Positions 1-8,979 of a stretch of DNA of 64,000 nt are shown one piece after another. The stretch's first letter is position 1; every line of letters begins with the position of its first letter. The notes under the pieces were generated by a model. It ran no database searches and had not been told where the DNA came from. It saw only the letters and a list, made by a program, of their open reading frames with translations. The position numbers and the translations under genes were made by a program. The stretch covers positions 1 to 64,000 of the forward strand of contig JBAXGW010000004.1 in assembly GCA_037139195.1 (NCBI GenBank). Reading direction: 5' to 3'. The stretch comes from JBAXGW01 sp037139195 (GTDB taxonomy: Bacteria; Bacteroidota; Bacteroidia; Bacteroidales; JAHJDW01).

Positions 1-36
1 CTCCATCCCCTAAAGATAGGCATTTTTTAAGATGAG

Positions 37-1038
37 CTAAGGGGATACCCAGTTAGATTTATTTAATAAGATATTTTCATTTTCCATAATTACTTTGTAA
101 AAAGCATTGATATCGCTTTGAGAACCATTTAAAAATAAGTAGCAAATATTATCAGATTGAGCGAATTTAACTATAAAGTCTTTTAATTTCTTGCCATTTT
201 TTTCTATTTGCTCCAAGTAACTAAAGACGTCAAAACCATCAAGTCTAATACTAATTTCTAACATTATAAAAAGCTCATTAGGGAGTAAGTTTCTTTCGCC
301 TTTTTTATACTTCACATTTCGTTCAATTATGGGAAATTTATTAAGAAGTTGTTTGTTAACTAGATTGCCAAAATTTAATATTTTATCAATTGCATTAAAA
401 ATATATTGATTATCAGAATAAATGTATTTGTCTACTTTTGTATTAGATGAAGGGAATTTTCGACAGTATTCTTCGTCTGCCAAACCATTCCTATGCACGT
501 ATAAGTGCCTTCGAATATGAATCTCTTCGATTTCTCCAAAATCAATTCCTAAAGATTTTATATCTATTTGAAAAATCTTCTGATAATATTTTACAATTTG
601 CACTAAGCCACCACTTGTGAGATTTCTAAAATCTTTTTTTACGATAGCTTCTTTTAATGTATCGATTGAACCTAAACTTAAAATATAATTTCTTTGTAGG
701 GATATCGCTTCGTCTAGTTTAAAAGGTCTTATGTCTCGCTGAAAAATCTCTAGAATTACGTCTGTCAAATAAACTTCTAAAGAAGTAATGAGGTTTATTA
801 ATAAAAGCTGTTTTAATTTATCTGGATATCGATTTTGAAGTCTTGAATATAAAGCTCTGGTATTATGTTCTATTAAATTAGTAGAAGTTTTAAAACTGTC
901 AGGTTTATCATTCAACTCTTCAAGTTTACTACCCAGTACTTCCATTTCAAACTTATATAAATGAAGGGTAATGTCTAGAATATGTTTAGAGTCTTTGATG
1001 CCATTTTTAAACCTTGTAAAGCTTTCGAATCCTCTCAT
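37..1038 (-). CDS. HEPN-like hypothetical protein
   Basis: A predicted soluble, mostly helical protein of 333 residues with no signal peptide or membrane segment. Residues 176-182 read RRHLYVH, which contains an R-x4-H pattern (R177, H182) followed by RNG. This is the signature expected of HEPN domains, many of which are RNases in toxin-antitoxin and phage-defence systems. The helical region around residues 85-200 fits that fold. I saw no other motif, so the target and activity are unknown. It is the last gene of a minus-strand accessory block that includes an IetA/IetS pair, but 255 bases separate it from the next gene, so co-transcription is not certain. The HEPN call rests on one short motif plus the helical context; a structural or profile comparison could overturn it. 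Confidence 0.6.
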   Translation of the reverse strand: MRGFESFTRFKNGIKDSKHILDITLHLYKFEMEVLGSKLEELNDKPDSFKTSTNLIEHNTRALYSRLQNRYPDKLKQLLLINLITSLEVYLTDVILEIFQRDIRPFKLDEAISLQRNYILSLGSIDTLKEAIVKKDFRNLTSGGLVQIVKYYQKIFQIDIKSLGIDFGEIEEIHIRRHLYVHRNGLADEEYCRKFPSSNTKVDKYIYSDNQYIFNAIDKILNFGNLVNKQLLNKFPIIERNVKYKKGERNLLPNELFIMLEISIRLDGFDVFSYLEQIEKNGKKLKDFIVKFAQSDNICYLFLNGSQSDINAFYKVIMENENILLNKSNWVSP

Positions 1039-1293
1039 TATTTTACCAAATTATATCTTATGGTTTCTGATAAATAATTGCTGACTAAACCTAGTCCAAT
1101 ATTTATTCAAATTTATTTAATTTGCAGTTCAAAGATAATAATTTACGAATACTTGCAATTAGTTATTTTTATACTACAATCCTTAACAAACGTATAAAAT
1201 AATTCTGTTATTTGCTAATTTTCTATTAAGATTTTTTAATTAATAGTGTTTGTCTGGAGAAGCTCAAAAGCAAATATATAGGGTTACAAGTTT

Positions 1294-1596
1294 TTATTTT
1301 CTATAATCAGGGTCGCTGTTTTGCAGGATGTTAATCAAATTAATTGCCACTAAAAACGACTTCTCTTCTATCAAATCCGCAGGAATTTCGTGGTCTTTCA
1401 TGGATTTATAGAACAAGAACCACTTTTGAAAACCGAAAGTTTGCTCAGCAGTAAGTTTCCTATATAAGTAACGTCCTAACAATCGAGGGTCTGAAGAAAC
1501 TGGCAAGCCTTCCATACGTTTGATAGCAGAAACGAAGCCCAACATTTCTGAGTCGTCTTTCTTTTCTGTAGTAAGCACAAACGTAATAAAATCCAT
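1294..1596 (-). CDS. hypothetical protein, 100 residues
   Basis: A small, charged protein with no signal peptide or membrane helix and no family I recognise. Its middle (residues about 40-70) is rich in aromatics, with FGFQKWFLFYKSM, and the rest looks helical. It lies 79 bases downstream of the subtilisin-like protease on the same strand and could be the tail of that transcription unit or an independent gene. The ATG at 1596 is a plausible start. Codon use looks like that of its neighbours. No function is offered. Confidence 0.6.
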   Translation of the reverse strand: MDFITFVLTTEKKDDSEMLGFVSAIKRMEGLPVSSDPRLLGRYLYRKLTAEQTFGFQKWFLFYKSMKDHEIPADLIEEKSFLVAINLINILQNSDPDYRK

Positions 1597-1675
1597 ATAT
1601 ACCCTAGATATTTTGAGATTTATTAATCATTATAACTGATTATTGAAGAGACAATTAATGAATTTGCTTTCAATT

Positions 1676-4138
1676 CTATACTTCAATTTCAATCTCATTT
1701 TCAATTCTTAACTCTGTATAAATAGGAATATTTGCCCCTAGAATCTCAAAAGAGACAACAAATGCATAAGGAATTTCCATTTTGTTTTTATCCCATCCCT
1801 TATGTCCATATACTGCAAAACTTATCTCCTCTGGCAATTCATAAGATTTTAATATAGTCCAATCTTTTTGCAAACTGCTGTTAGTGCGACTGATATCTTG
1901 AACAGAACCTTTGTCAATCCTGTTTTTTATTATCCAATTAAAGCTTGGAAGTTTGTTTCTTTCATCTTTATCATACTTTGTTTCAGAGCTATTAATTTCT
2001 TTTAGAGCAAAATTCTTATAATTATTAAATGATTCGCCTATTCTAGAACTAGTCCAATCAAGCCAAGTAGATAAATAGGATTTTATTTTTTGTCTTGTTC
2101 TTCTCACTTGAGAGGTGTATGATAAAGTTACTTCAATTAAAATGTCGTATTCATCACCCTGTCCTCGCAGAGACTCTGGAATTTTAAGTGAATATATATG
2201 ACCTTCCTCTGCCTGAATATTATTTGTATTGTAAAATGTAATTCTATGTTCGGAGTTTTTTATAACTCTATCTATGGAGGGCAAGCCATATCCAAAATAT
2301 TGAATACTTGTTTTTGTCGGATTCTGAAAAAAGCCATTTGGAAGTCTTGCACCTTGAACAATTAATGCTCTCATTAAATTTGTTCCTTCTTCAGGATAAA
2401 TCTGCTTTAGTATGGAGGCTATATATGCAACTTTGGGAGAGGCAAATGATGTCCCAACACTATCTTTTCCTATAGCACTACCTCCATGCAGAGTTGAACA
2501 TAATAGTTCAGGGGAAGTATCTGAATTTTGCTTTATAAGAGCGTCGTTTTTCTTTGATTTTACAATACCTCCTCCGAACTCAACTAAATCCGGCTTTATT
2601 GTATCCCAAATTCCTGTCCCTATTCTGGAGAATGCAGAAATATCATTTTTTGAACCTAAGGATTTCCAATGCTCATCTTCGAAATCTGAAATATTTATAG
2701 AACCGACAGATAATCCAAATAAGCTTTGTGATGGATTAGCTAATCGACACATTTTTTCATTGAGATATTCAGGGTAATTTACTCCATCTTTAATGCAACT
2801 TCTAATAAAATCTGTACTTATATTTCCCACTGAAATAATGAACAGCACATCTTTTTCAAATGTCAGCTTATCAATTACAGACGCCCAAGTTGACATGTGT
2901 TTATTTCTATATGGAACACTTGAGTTAATTGATAAGTTTAATATTTTACAATTAGCATTTTCTTTGACAATGATATCCATCAAGTTTGCTGGATATTTAT
3001 GTTTTAATAAGTTGTCTTTGTCTAATACCCTTATATTTCTGATAAAACAAGGTAATTTATAAGGAGACTCGATATGTGATATCCCTTTAGGAAAAAGAAT
3101 CGCACCTGCCACTTTTGTGCCATGTCCTCCTCCTCTAACAAAATCAGCAGTAGATGTATCTCCTTCAACGTAAGATTTAGAATATTCGGTAATTGCTGGA
3201 GAAATATACTTGTGATTTTCCATTATTCCGCTGTCAATAACTCCTACCTCAGTAGCATTTGCATCTGGAGGAAGAATTTCTATATTGTTTTCGGAAAAAT
3301 CACCATGCATTCCTTCAATGCCCCTGACATCATCAATTTCGGAAACTTCAAAGACATATTGGTAGTTTACAACTAAATCTTTTAATCCTTTTCCATTTAT
3401 TAAAACTTGACAAGAGAAACTATCTTCAAGATTTATAAAATCACTATTCCTTTTTCCATAAAAACTAATAAATTCGTCAAAGCTATCTTGTCTCTGAAAT
3501 AATAAATCATCTCGTTTAATTAATTCTTCAAAATATTTTTTATGTCTTTTTTCTCCTCCATTTTTAGTGACATCTGGCTCTTTTCCTATCGGTTTAGCAA
3601 AAGCTACAGATACTTCTACTAAATAATTTTCATCTTCTTGAATATTTTTCCAATTAGACCATAATTGGTCAGATAAAATATGTTTAGGCTTCCAGATTTC
3701 CCTATTTCCATCAATTATTTGCCAAAAATCGGCAATTTTTCCTGTGCCACGCTTTTGAAAAAAGAATCCATTTATCTTTTCTTCGAGAGATTTTAAACTA
3801 TCTGATGATGCACCTATTATAAAACCATCGTCTTCTTCTGAAACAATCTCAATTCCAAATGATTCTAAATCAAATTCTGCATTAATAAGGTCTGGATTTA
3901 TTTGCAGAAAGATAGGCATAGTATTTTCTTCAATATCTACCATTCCTAAAGACTTTCTGTTTTCTAACGAATTTTGCCAGTCAGATATTAATTTGCCAGT
4001 CTTTTGCTTTAATAAATTACCATGAGCAAGTCTGTCTTTTTTGTTTTGGGTAGTAATCTGATTTTCTTTGCCTCCTCCATAAAATCGAGGTTTGCCTGAA
4101 ATTTTATTTGCAAAATTTAGATGAGGAAATTGTTCCAT
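1676..4138 (-). CDS. ietS: IetS-like S8 (subtilisin) serine protease
   Basis: An 820-residue S8-family protease with all three catalytic residues visible: D302 in VGVIDSG, H339 in GGGHGTKVAG and S564 in GTSFASPKVA. About 290 residues precede the protease domain and about 240 follow it. There is no signal peptide, so it should act inside the cell. The gene begins three bases after the stop of an AAA ATPase. This ATPase-subtilase pairing is that of IetA/IetS, first described as a plasmid-maintenance module of Agrobacterium Ti plasmids and later shown to give phage defence. By analogy the protease is the likely effector and the ATPase its controller, but substrate and trigger are not known from sequence. 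The pairing and the intact triad make the family call firm; the name follows synteny and domain content, not measured similarity. Confidence 0.85.
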   Translation of the reverse strand: MEQFPHLNFANKISGKPRFYGGGKENQITTQNKKDRLAHGNLLKQKTGKLISDWQNSLENRKSLGMVDIEENTMPIFLQINPDLINAEFDLESFGIEIVSEEDDGFIIGASSDSLKSLEEKINGFFFQKRGTGKIADFWQIIDGNREIWKPKHILSDQLWSNWKNIQEDENYLVEVSVAFAKPIGKEPDVTKNGGEKRHKKYFEELIKRDDLLFQRQDSFDEFISFYGKRNSDFINLEDSFSCQVLINGKGLKDLVVNYQYVFEVSEIDDVRGIEGMHGDFSENNIEILPPDANATEVGVIDSGIMENHKYISPAITEYSKSYVEGDTSTADFVRGGGHGTKVAGAILFPKGISHIESPYKLPCFIRNIRVLDKDNLLKHKYPANLMDIIVKENANCKILNLSINSSVPYRNKHMSTWASVIDKLTFEKDVLFIISVGNISTDFIRSCIKDGVNYPEYLNEKMCRLANPSQSLFGLSVGSINISDFEDEHWKSLGSKNDISAFSRIGTGIWDTIKPDLVEFGGGIVKSKKNDALIKQNSDTSPELLCSTLHGGSAIGKDSVGTSFASPKVAYIASILKQIYPEEGTNLMRALIVQGARLPNGFFQNPTKTSIQYFGYGLPSIDRVIKNSEHRITFYNTNNIQAEEGHIYSLKIPESLRGQGDEYDILIEVTLSYTSQVRRTRQKIKSYLSTWLDWTSSRIGESFNNYKNFALKEINSSETKYDKDERNKLPSFNWIIKNRIDKGSVQDISRTNSSLQKDWTILKSYELPEEISFAVYGHKGWDKNKMEIPYAFVVSFEILGANIPIYTELRIENEIEIEV

Positions 4139-4141
4139 TAA

Positions 4142-5140
4142 TTATTTATTAATTGCTCTATTCTCCTCAAATGCATTTGTAATATCTTCATTTGATATTT
4201 CCATATTTGAATGGATAATTGCTTTTTTTGCAGCATCATTTGCAATTTTAACAATTACAGCGTACGATAATCCAATCATTTTTTTTGAGAAATCAATAAG
4301 GTCAATATTTTTACTAATATTCAATGCAGAAAGAGAATTCCTAAGTAATTCTAAAATTTCATTTTCATTAGGCTTAGGCAGTTCAATAAAATCATCAAAT
4401 CTTCTATACAAAGCATTGTCTAGACTGTTTTCTAAATTTGTTGTACATACTAAAATCCCTTCACCATCATATTCTTCCAATAAACCCAATAAAATATTAA
4501 CTATTCTATGAATTTCGCCAACGTCATTTGACGAAAGATTTCGTTGTTTCCCAATAATATCAAATTCATCAAGCAATAAAACACATGGATAATCCTCCAT
4601 GCTTGTAAATAAACTTTGTAAGTTTGATGCTGATTCTCCTAGATATGAAGATATAATTGTATCAAAACGTACTTTATAAAAGGGCAATCCTAATTCCCAT
4701 GCTAAACGTTCTGCCGCCATAGATTTTCCACAACCAGAAGCCCCATATAATAAAATCTTTTTTCTAGGTTTGAGTCCATGATGAGCTAATCTTTCTCTAG
4801 CCAAATATTCTTGTTCTATTCGTATAATTTTGCTATTAATTTCTGGAGATAAGACCATCTCATGTCTTAAGAAATCATACTCAATATGTGTAGCTAATGG
4901 CAATTTAAAGCGTCTATCAACAGGAATACTGTAAGTCCCATCTTTTGCAATTTTAAAAGTCGGTTTTACGCTATCTTTATTATTTAAATTGTCAATTAAT
5001 ATTTTTGATAGTTTATCCGCAAGGGTTATGTGTCCCCTCCTTTTTTCATCTTCTATAATACTATAGGCTATTTTCATCAAAGGTGAATTCTCTTCTCCCT
5101 CAATGGTTTTGAATAATCTAGTCAATAATGCTTGATTCAT
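4142..5140 (-). CDS. ietA: IetA-like AAA ATPase
   Basis: A 332-residue AAA+ ATPase. Walker A is GASGCGKS at residues 133-140, Walker B is VLLLDE at 187-192, a sensor-like CTTN follows, and the segment YRRFDD carries candidate arginine fingers. About 100 residues of N-terminal helical sequence precede the ATPase core, and a small helical lid follows. It is a classic AAA (FtsH/Cdc48-like) module without a protease domain of its own; the protease is encoded immediately downstream with a three-base gap, so translation is probably coupled. The arrangement matches IetA/IetS defence or plasmid-maintenance modules. The ATPase presumably remodels or restrains the protease or its target; that is inference. 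Start chosen as the first ATG, 169 bases from the upstream gene. Confidence 0.85.
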   Translation of the reverse strand: MNQALLTRLFKTIEGEENSPLMKIAYSIIEDEKRRGHITLADKLSKILIDNLNNKDSVKPTFKIAKDGTYSIPVDRRFKLPLATHIEYDFLRHEMVLSPEINSKIIRIEQEYLARERLAHHGLKPRKKILLYGASGCGKSMAAERLAWELGLPFYKVRFDTIISSYLGESASNLQSLFTSMEDYPCVLLLDEFDIIGKQRNLSSNDVGEIHRIVNILLGLLEEYDGEGILVCTTNLENSLDNALYRRFDDFIELPKPNENEILELLRNSLSALNISKNIDLIDFSKKMIGLSYAVIVKIANDAAKKAIIHSNMEISNEDITNAFEENRAINK

Positions 5141-5309
5141 ATTATTTAGCCTTTTTGCAAAGATAAAAAATATTCTATGTCAATGCTATGTTTTTAGCTA
5201 TCAATTTTCGGAATTTAACTTTTAGAATATCTTACAATTCAAATATTATTTGAGAACATGGTTTGTCTTTTGTAAGCAGCATTTTATTAAAAAAAGAAAT
5301 TCTAACAAA

Positions 5310-6887
5310 CTATAATTCATCTGGATTTAAACCCAATGGAATAATTACATTTTGCTTTAATTTGGAAAAATAAGTACAATCCCTATTAGTAGCATGTACT
5401 TTGTGAGGTATTTTATCAAACGTATTCCAAGCTTGAGACATAAAAATGTAATAAGGGTCGCTGGGTTTACTCAACATACTTGGTTTATTTAATATTTTTT
5501 CTAACTGCTCTCTTATTAATTCTGTTTTTGAATTTTGTTCAAGATTGCAATATCTTTTTATAACCCGCTCGACTAAATCGAGATTTCTTTTCTGTCCATA
5601 ATATGGATTTTTTGTTGTGCAATTAATAATATTACCTATACACCGAACAATATCGTAAAATAAATCAGTCTCATATTTGTTTGAAAGTGAGAGCCAATGA
5701 AATAAATTATCCGTCATCTCAGTGATTAGATGATGGTATATTGAATCAATTTCTTCAAAGTCTTTCGGAGGGCGTGATGTGATATTGATGAGAATTTTAT
5801 CAGTTATATGCCAATAATATTGAAGAGTAAAATTAGTTCCAGAATATTTTTTTGCTATTGATTCAACAATTAAAATATGAAAGAATTTAATTGAAATGTA
5901 TACTTTATGATTCCAAAGAATTTCGTCATTTCTGTATTCTTGACATAATTTAGACTCAAATCCCTTGTGTTTTTCATCTTCAATTTCATTAATTGCTTGC
6001 TCGCCTAGAGAAGTCCAAATTTCATTTGTGTCTGCAACTGATAAATCTTTTATCAATGATGCTATTATTTTGTTTTCATCAAAAAACTCAACGGGTTGCC
6101 CATAATCAAATCTTTCACTTTGCTTTAATTCTTTAATTAACCAAAAATTTTTAGATTTAATTAACTCTATTAAAAAACGATTTGTTAAATCATCAGGAAA
6201 TGAATTCCTTTTTTCTTTTGAAAATGTTTTTATAATATTTGCAAAAAAGTAAGGTCTATAATTAGATGAGAGTTCAATGAATGCAGGGTCGTTTACAATG
6301 TCGAAGAGTATAAAAGAAGCGTAACTGTGTCTGTTAACTTTTGAATACGGATTAATATTTCGCCAAATATCGTTTAATACATTAATAATTTTTTCTTTCT
6401 TAGTAATTTCTCTAAACTCATCATAAATGTATTTATTTGAATCAGTATTGTTTGCTTCAGTGGATTCAATATGACTACATATATCTTTTAAATGGTACTT
6501 TTCAATTATATCTAATAATGTAGGGATTTCATTATTCTCGATTAGATTTCTGTAGTATTTAAGAACTTGTTCCCTCTTTCTATTTGGATAAAATGAATAC
6601 CACGTTTTAAAAAGAATTGAAATTAACACTAACAATGAGATTAGATAAGAATAAATCGATGGATTTTCAAACCCAAAGTTTGAAAAAAACAGAAAACTAA
6701 AATAATATCCATTTTCATAGAACTGATTATAAAAAACGAAATAATTAATTAGGATAAAAGCAAACCCATATAGTATAAAGTCAAATTTGCTGAATTTTAA
6801 AAGTAGATGCTTCCTGTTTTTTTCACTTATTATTGCTAAGATTGCAATAATCAAACTAATTATTGTAATTAAATCACTAATTGTCAT
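5310..6887 (-). CDS. membrane-anchored protein of unknown function
   Basis: A 525-residue protein not assigned to any family. The first 100 residues hold about four hydrophobic segments (roughly 5-21, 36-52, 60-73 and 79-97). The remaining 430 residues are charged, probably cytoplasmic and largely helical, with no Walker, HEPN, TIR, nuclease or protease motif that I can see. It is the first gene of the minus-strand accessory block, 169 bases upstream of the IetA-like ATPase, and its 5' end faces the repeat-rich region that starts the neighbouring mobile element. The layout of small membrane bundle plus large soluble domain is common among defence proteins that act at the membrane, but this is only suggestive. 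It could also be unrelated cargo. Confidence 0.75.
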   Translation of the reverse strand: MTISDLITIISLIIAILAIISEKNRKHLLLKFSKFDFILYGFAFILINYFVFYNQFYENGYYFSFLFFSNFGFENPSIYSYLISLLVLISILFKTWYSFYPNRKREQVLKYYRNLIENNEIPTLLDIIEKYHLKDICSHIESTEANNTDSNKYIYDEFREITKKEKIINVLNDIWRNINPYSKVNRHSYASFILFDIVNDPAFIELSSNYRPYFFANIIKTFSKEKRNSFPDDLTNRFLIELIKSKNFWLIKELKQSERFDYGQPVEFFDENKIIASLIKDLSVADTNEIWTSLGEQAINEIEDEKHKGFESKLCQEYRNDEILWNHKVYISIKFFHILIVESIAKKYSGTNFTLQYYWHITDKILINITSRPPKDFEEIDSIYHHLITEMTDNLFHWLSLSNKYETDLFYDIVRCIGNIINCTTKNPYYGQKRNLDLVERVIKRYCNLEQNSKTELIREQLEKILNKPSMLSKPSDPYYIFMSQAWNTFDKIPHKVHATNRDCTYFSKLKQNVIIPLGLNPDEL

Positions 6888-7300
6888 ATCTGGTGCTTTT
6901 ATAATTCAATGTTGTTTCAATTTTCAAAGTATTATTGCATACAAATAAAATTTGTGTTTTGTAATTTAAGATAGAATAATTGCAAAGATATTAAAGTTAT
7001 ATTAAAACCATTGATAATTAGTCAAATTAGGATTAGTATAATTTTTATAGTATAAAATTACTCCTGCTTTCTCAATTAATATGACTTATTTATTGACCCA
7101 ATCCATTACCAATTTCACCCCCTCCCCAAATAATTGACCGAAAAATCTGCCGAATCATTGACCGATTTTAGCTCCAAAACAGAAATTGACTGATTTATTG
7201 ACCGATTTATTGACCGAATTGACCAATAAATGAAAAAATCGGTCAAAAAAATAAAATAAAAAAACAGCAAATAGCGTTTTACAATATAAACTTACTAGTT
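6888..7300. other. 413-base divergent intergenic region
   Basis: This stretch separates the minus-strand defence block from the plus-strand mobile-element genes and must hold promoters for both directions. I see no open reading frame. Its right half (7091-7246) is filled by copies of a short ATTGACCGA-type repeat, listed separately. No clear TAnnTTTG promoter element was found close to the start at 7301. The left half is simple AT-rich sequence. Confidence 0.6.
7091..7246. repeat. iteron-like array, 12-bp unit ATTGACCGATTT
   Basis: At least seven copies of ATTGACC or ATTGACT lie here: near 7092, 7133, 7157, 7185, 7197, 7209 and 7218, plus an inverted copy (TCGGTCAA) near 7239. The units at 7185, 7197 and 7209 are perfectly tandem with a 12-bp period. 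Arrays of one short unit just upstream of the first gene of a mobile element are typical of binding sites for a replication, partition or transposition protein. The binding protein is unknown. The same unit recurs at 8273 and, inverted, inside a coding sequence at 9109. Confidence 0.75.
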
Positions 7301-8128
7301 ATGGGTGAAGTAGTGACATATGACTTTAGTTCATACGAGAGCTTTTCCGAAAAGCATCAGAAGAAGTTCATGGCGGAATATACCGATATGCTAAATCACT
7401 ACACAATAGAACAGCAAATAGAGCTAACCCAACATCTAATTAAACAGTTTTCATCAATAAACACTGGAAAAGGAGATGGTGCTCAACTACTTGAAAATGA
7501 AGAAGTGTTAAAGAAGCGATATGGAAGATTGCTTTTGCCTTATGTACAAAAGATGTATCTTGTAAAATATGTCTATTTGCCATTATTTATCCTTGCATTC
7601 CCACCATCACAAGAAATACTTGATGAATTTCCATATATAAATGAGTTTTCCACATTAGAAACAGGAATATATATCAGCACATTAATAAACAGTCTTACAG
7701 TAAGTTTAGATGAGCTTTATCTAAAATCTGAACCCGACCCAAGTATAGCACCAAAACCTGCTCCCGAAGAAAAAGAAAATGCAGAACAGTTAGAACACGC
7801 CCCCGAAATGACCCAAGCTCGACAAGTATTAGCTATTTATTATATGCTAAAAGCAGAATGCGAAACTGAACTAAGACTAAATTACAACCTAAGTGATGTA
7901 GCAAAATTTGCTCATCTGCTGATGGGAGCTAAAATCACTACCATACAAAAATCGGAGATATATAAAAAACTCCGTTGTATGCCTAATTACAACAAAGACC
8001 AACAATTGCTCAAAGATTTGCAATACATACGCCCATTTTTTGAAGCACTACATCTCGAAAAAGCCCTTAATTTAATCGATGCAGAAATAAAAACAACGAA
8101 GAAAAATTTGCCCTATAATAAAGGATGA
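7301..8128 (+). CDS. hypothetical mobile-element protein, 275 residues
   Basis: First gene of the plus-strand mobile element, starting 55 bases after the last repeat of the 12-bp array. The protein has an N-terminal helical region, an acidic Pro/Glu-rich linker at about residues 143-170, and a C-terminal helical domain (about 172-265) with DLQYIRPFFEALHLEKAL. That C-terminal part resembles a domain seen in other Bacteroidota element proteins, but I cannot name it. There is no clear helix-turn-helix or endonuclease motif. Position next to an iteron-like array makes a repeat-binding or replication role possible, without direct support. A rho-independent terminator follows it, so it is its own transcription unit. 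Confidence 0.7.
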   Translation: MGEVVTYDFSSYESFSEKHQKKFMAEYTDMLNHYTIEQQIELTQHLIKQFSSINTGKGDGAQLLENEEVLKKRYGRLLLPYVQKMYLVKYVYLPLFILAFPPSQEILDEFPYINEFSTLETGIYISTLINSLTVSLDELYLKSEPDPSIAPKPAPEEKENAEQLEHAPEMTQARQVLAIYYMLKAECETELRLNYNLSDVAKFAHLLMGAKITTIQKSEIYKKLRCMPNYNKDQQLLKDLQYIRPFFEALHLEKALNLIDAEIKTTKKNLPYNKG

Positions 8129-8172
8129 ACAGAAATTGTATAAGAATTTTCAAAAAGAAAATGCCAAATAGC

Positions 8173-8200
8173 AACCACTCCAAAAAAGAGTGGTTTTTTT
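8173..8200 (+). terminator. rho-independent terminator
   Basis: The arms AACCACTC (8173-8180) and GAGTGGTT (8188-8195) form a perfect eight-base stem followed by a T run to 8200. It ends the transcript of the 275-residue gene. Confidence 0.85.
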
Positions 8201-8272
8201 GTGAAATATAGTTCCCCCAATAGGGTCTCCCTACGCAAAAATCCCATATTAACTTTACAATAAGCCAAGTCC

Positions 8273-8317
8273 ATAGACCGATTTGTTGATTGATTTATAG
8301 ACCCAATTGACCAAAAA
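8273..8317. repeat. second 12-bp iteron-like array
   Basis: Three tandem 12-base units, ATAGACCGATTT (8273), GTTGATTGATTT (8285) and ATAGACCCAATT (8297), followed by a partial GACCAAAA. They are variants of the unit arrayed at 7185-7220 and lie just upstream of the next gene, between it and the terminator at 8173. Confidence 0.7.
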
Positions 8318-8339
8318 TAACCTCAAAAAAATCATCAAA

Positions 8340-8675
8340 ATGGAAACAACAAATAACCCACAAGCATCAAAAGAAGCAGGTAATAAAACCCAAGTTGAAA
8401 ACTCCACAGAAAAAGAAAAGTTTGAGATTTGGTCATTCATCAACAAAAATATAGCAGGACTTGCTATTGGAGGAGCTATAGGCGGACTACTTGGCTATTA
8501 TCTGGGAAGTAAAAGAGCTGATAAAAAAGAAGAAGAACTCGAAAAACTACGAAAGCAAAATGAAGAACTTAAAGAAGAAAAAGATTATAAGAAAACCAAA
8601 CTTCGGGAGCACAATCAAACTCAAATAAACGGAACAAACCAAAATACAAAATACCCACCCAGCATATTAGAATAA
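8340..8675 (+). CDS. small glycine-zipper membrane protein
   Basis: A protein of 111 residues with a polar N-terminus, one glycine-rich hydrophobic segment (AGLAIGGAIGGLLGYYLGS, about residues 37-55) and a strongly charged coiled-coil-like tail rich in Glu and Lys. The glycine zipper suggests a single membrane span able to oligomerise. A longer reading from a TTG at 8307 lies inside the repeat array, so I prefer the ATG at 8340, which begins METTNN. Function is unknown; it sits among the small accessory genes of the mobile element. Confidence 0.6.
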   Translation: METTNNPQASKEAGNKTQVENSTEKEKFEIWSFINKNIAGLAIGGAIGGLLGYYLGSKRADKKEEELEKLRKQNEELKEEKDYKKTKLREHNQTQINGTNQNTKYPPSILE

Positions 8676-8694
8676 CTAAAAAAAAACTAGCACT

Positions 8695-8928
8695 ATGAAA
8701 ACACTAATGAAAATATTGATAGCTATTCCAATAGAAGTAATGCTTTCTGCATCAAAAATAATAGCAAATCATAAGCTTAATATCACTATTAAATCAGCAA
8801 ATGAAGAAAAAACAATGCTTGAAATAGAATTGGAATACGACAAAACAAGCCCAATACAGCAAAAAGCCATTGAAAATATCCAGTGGATGGTAAATGAATA
8901 CCGAACCTATATGCCCGAAAAAACCTAA
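8695..8928 (+). CDS. hypothetical protein, 77 residues
   Basis: A small protein that begins with a moderately hydrophobic stretch (residues 5-20, too polar at its end to be a clear signal peptide) and continues with beta-strand-like sequence ending in a charged helix. It starts 19 bases after the previous gene and is probably in the same transcript as the zinc-ribbon protein downstream. I recognise no family. Confidence 0.55.
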   Translation: MKTLMKILIAIPIEVMLSASKIIANHKLNITIKSANEEKTMLEIELEYDKTSPIQQKAIENIQWMVNEYRTYMPEKT

Positions 8929-8979
8929 CAATCAAGCAAATCACTAAATAATCAAGCAGAAAAATCAAAACAAAGACCC

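Noticed and set aside
2412..3376. Three short plus-strand frames
   Set aside because: They are antisense to the protease gene and show no protein-like features.
8307..8339. TTG start for the glycine-zipper gene
   Set aside because: The TTG is part of the 12-bp repeat array; the ATG at 8340 is a better start.
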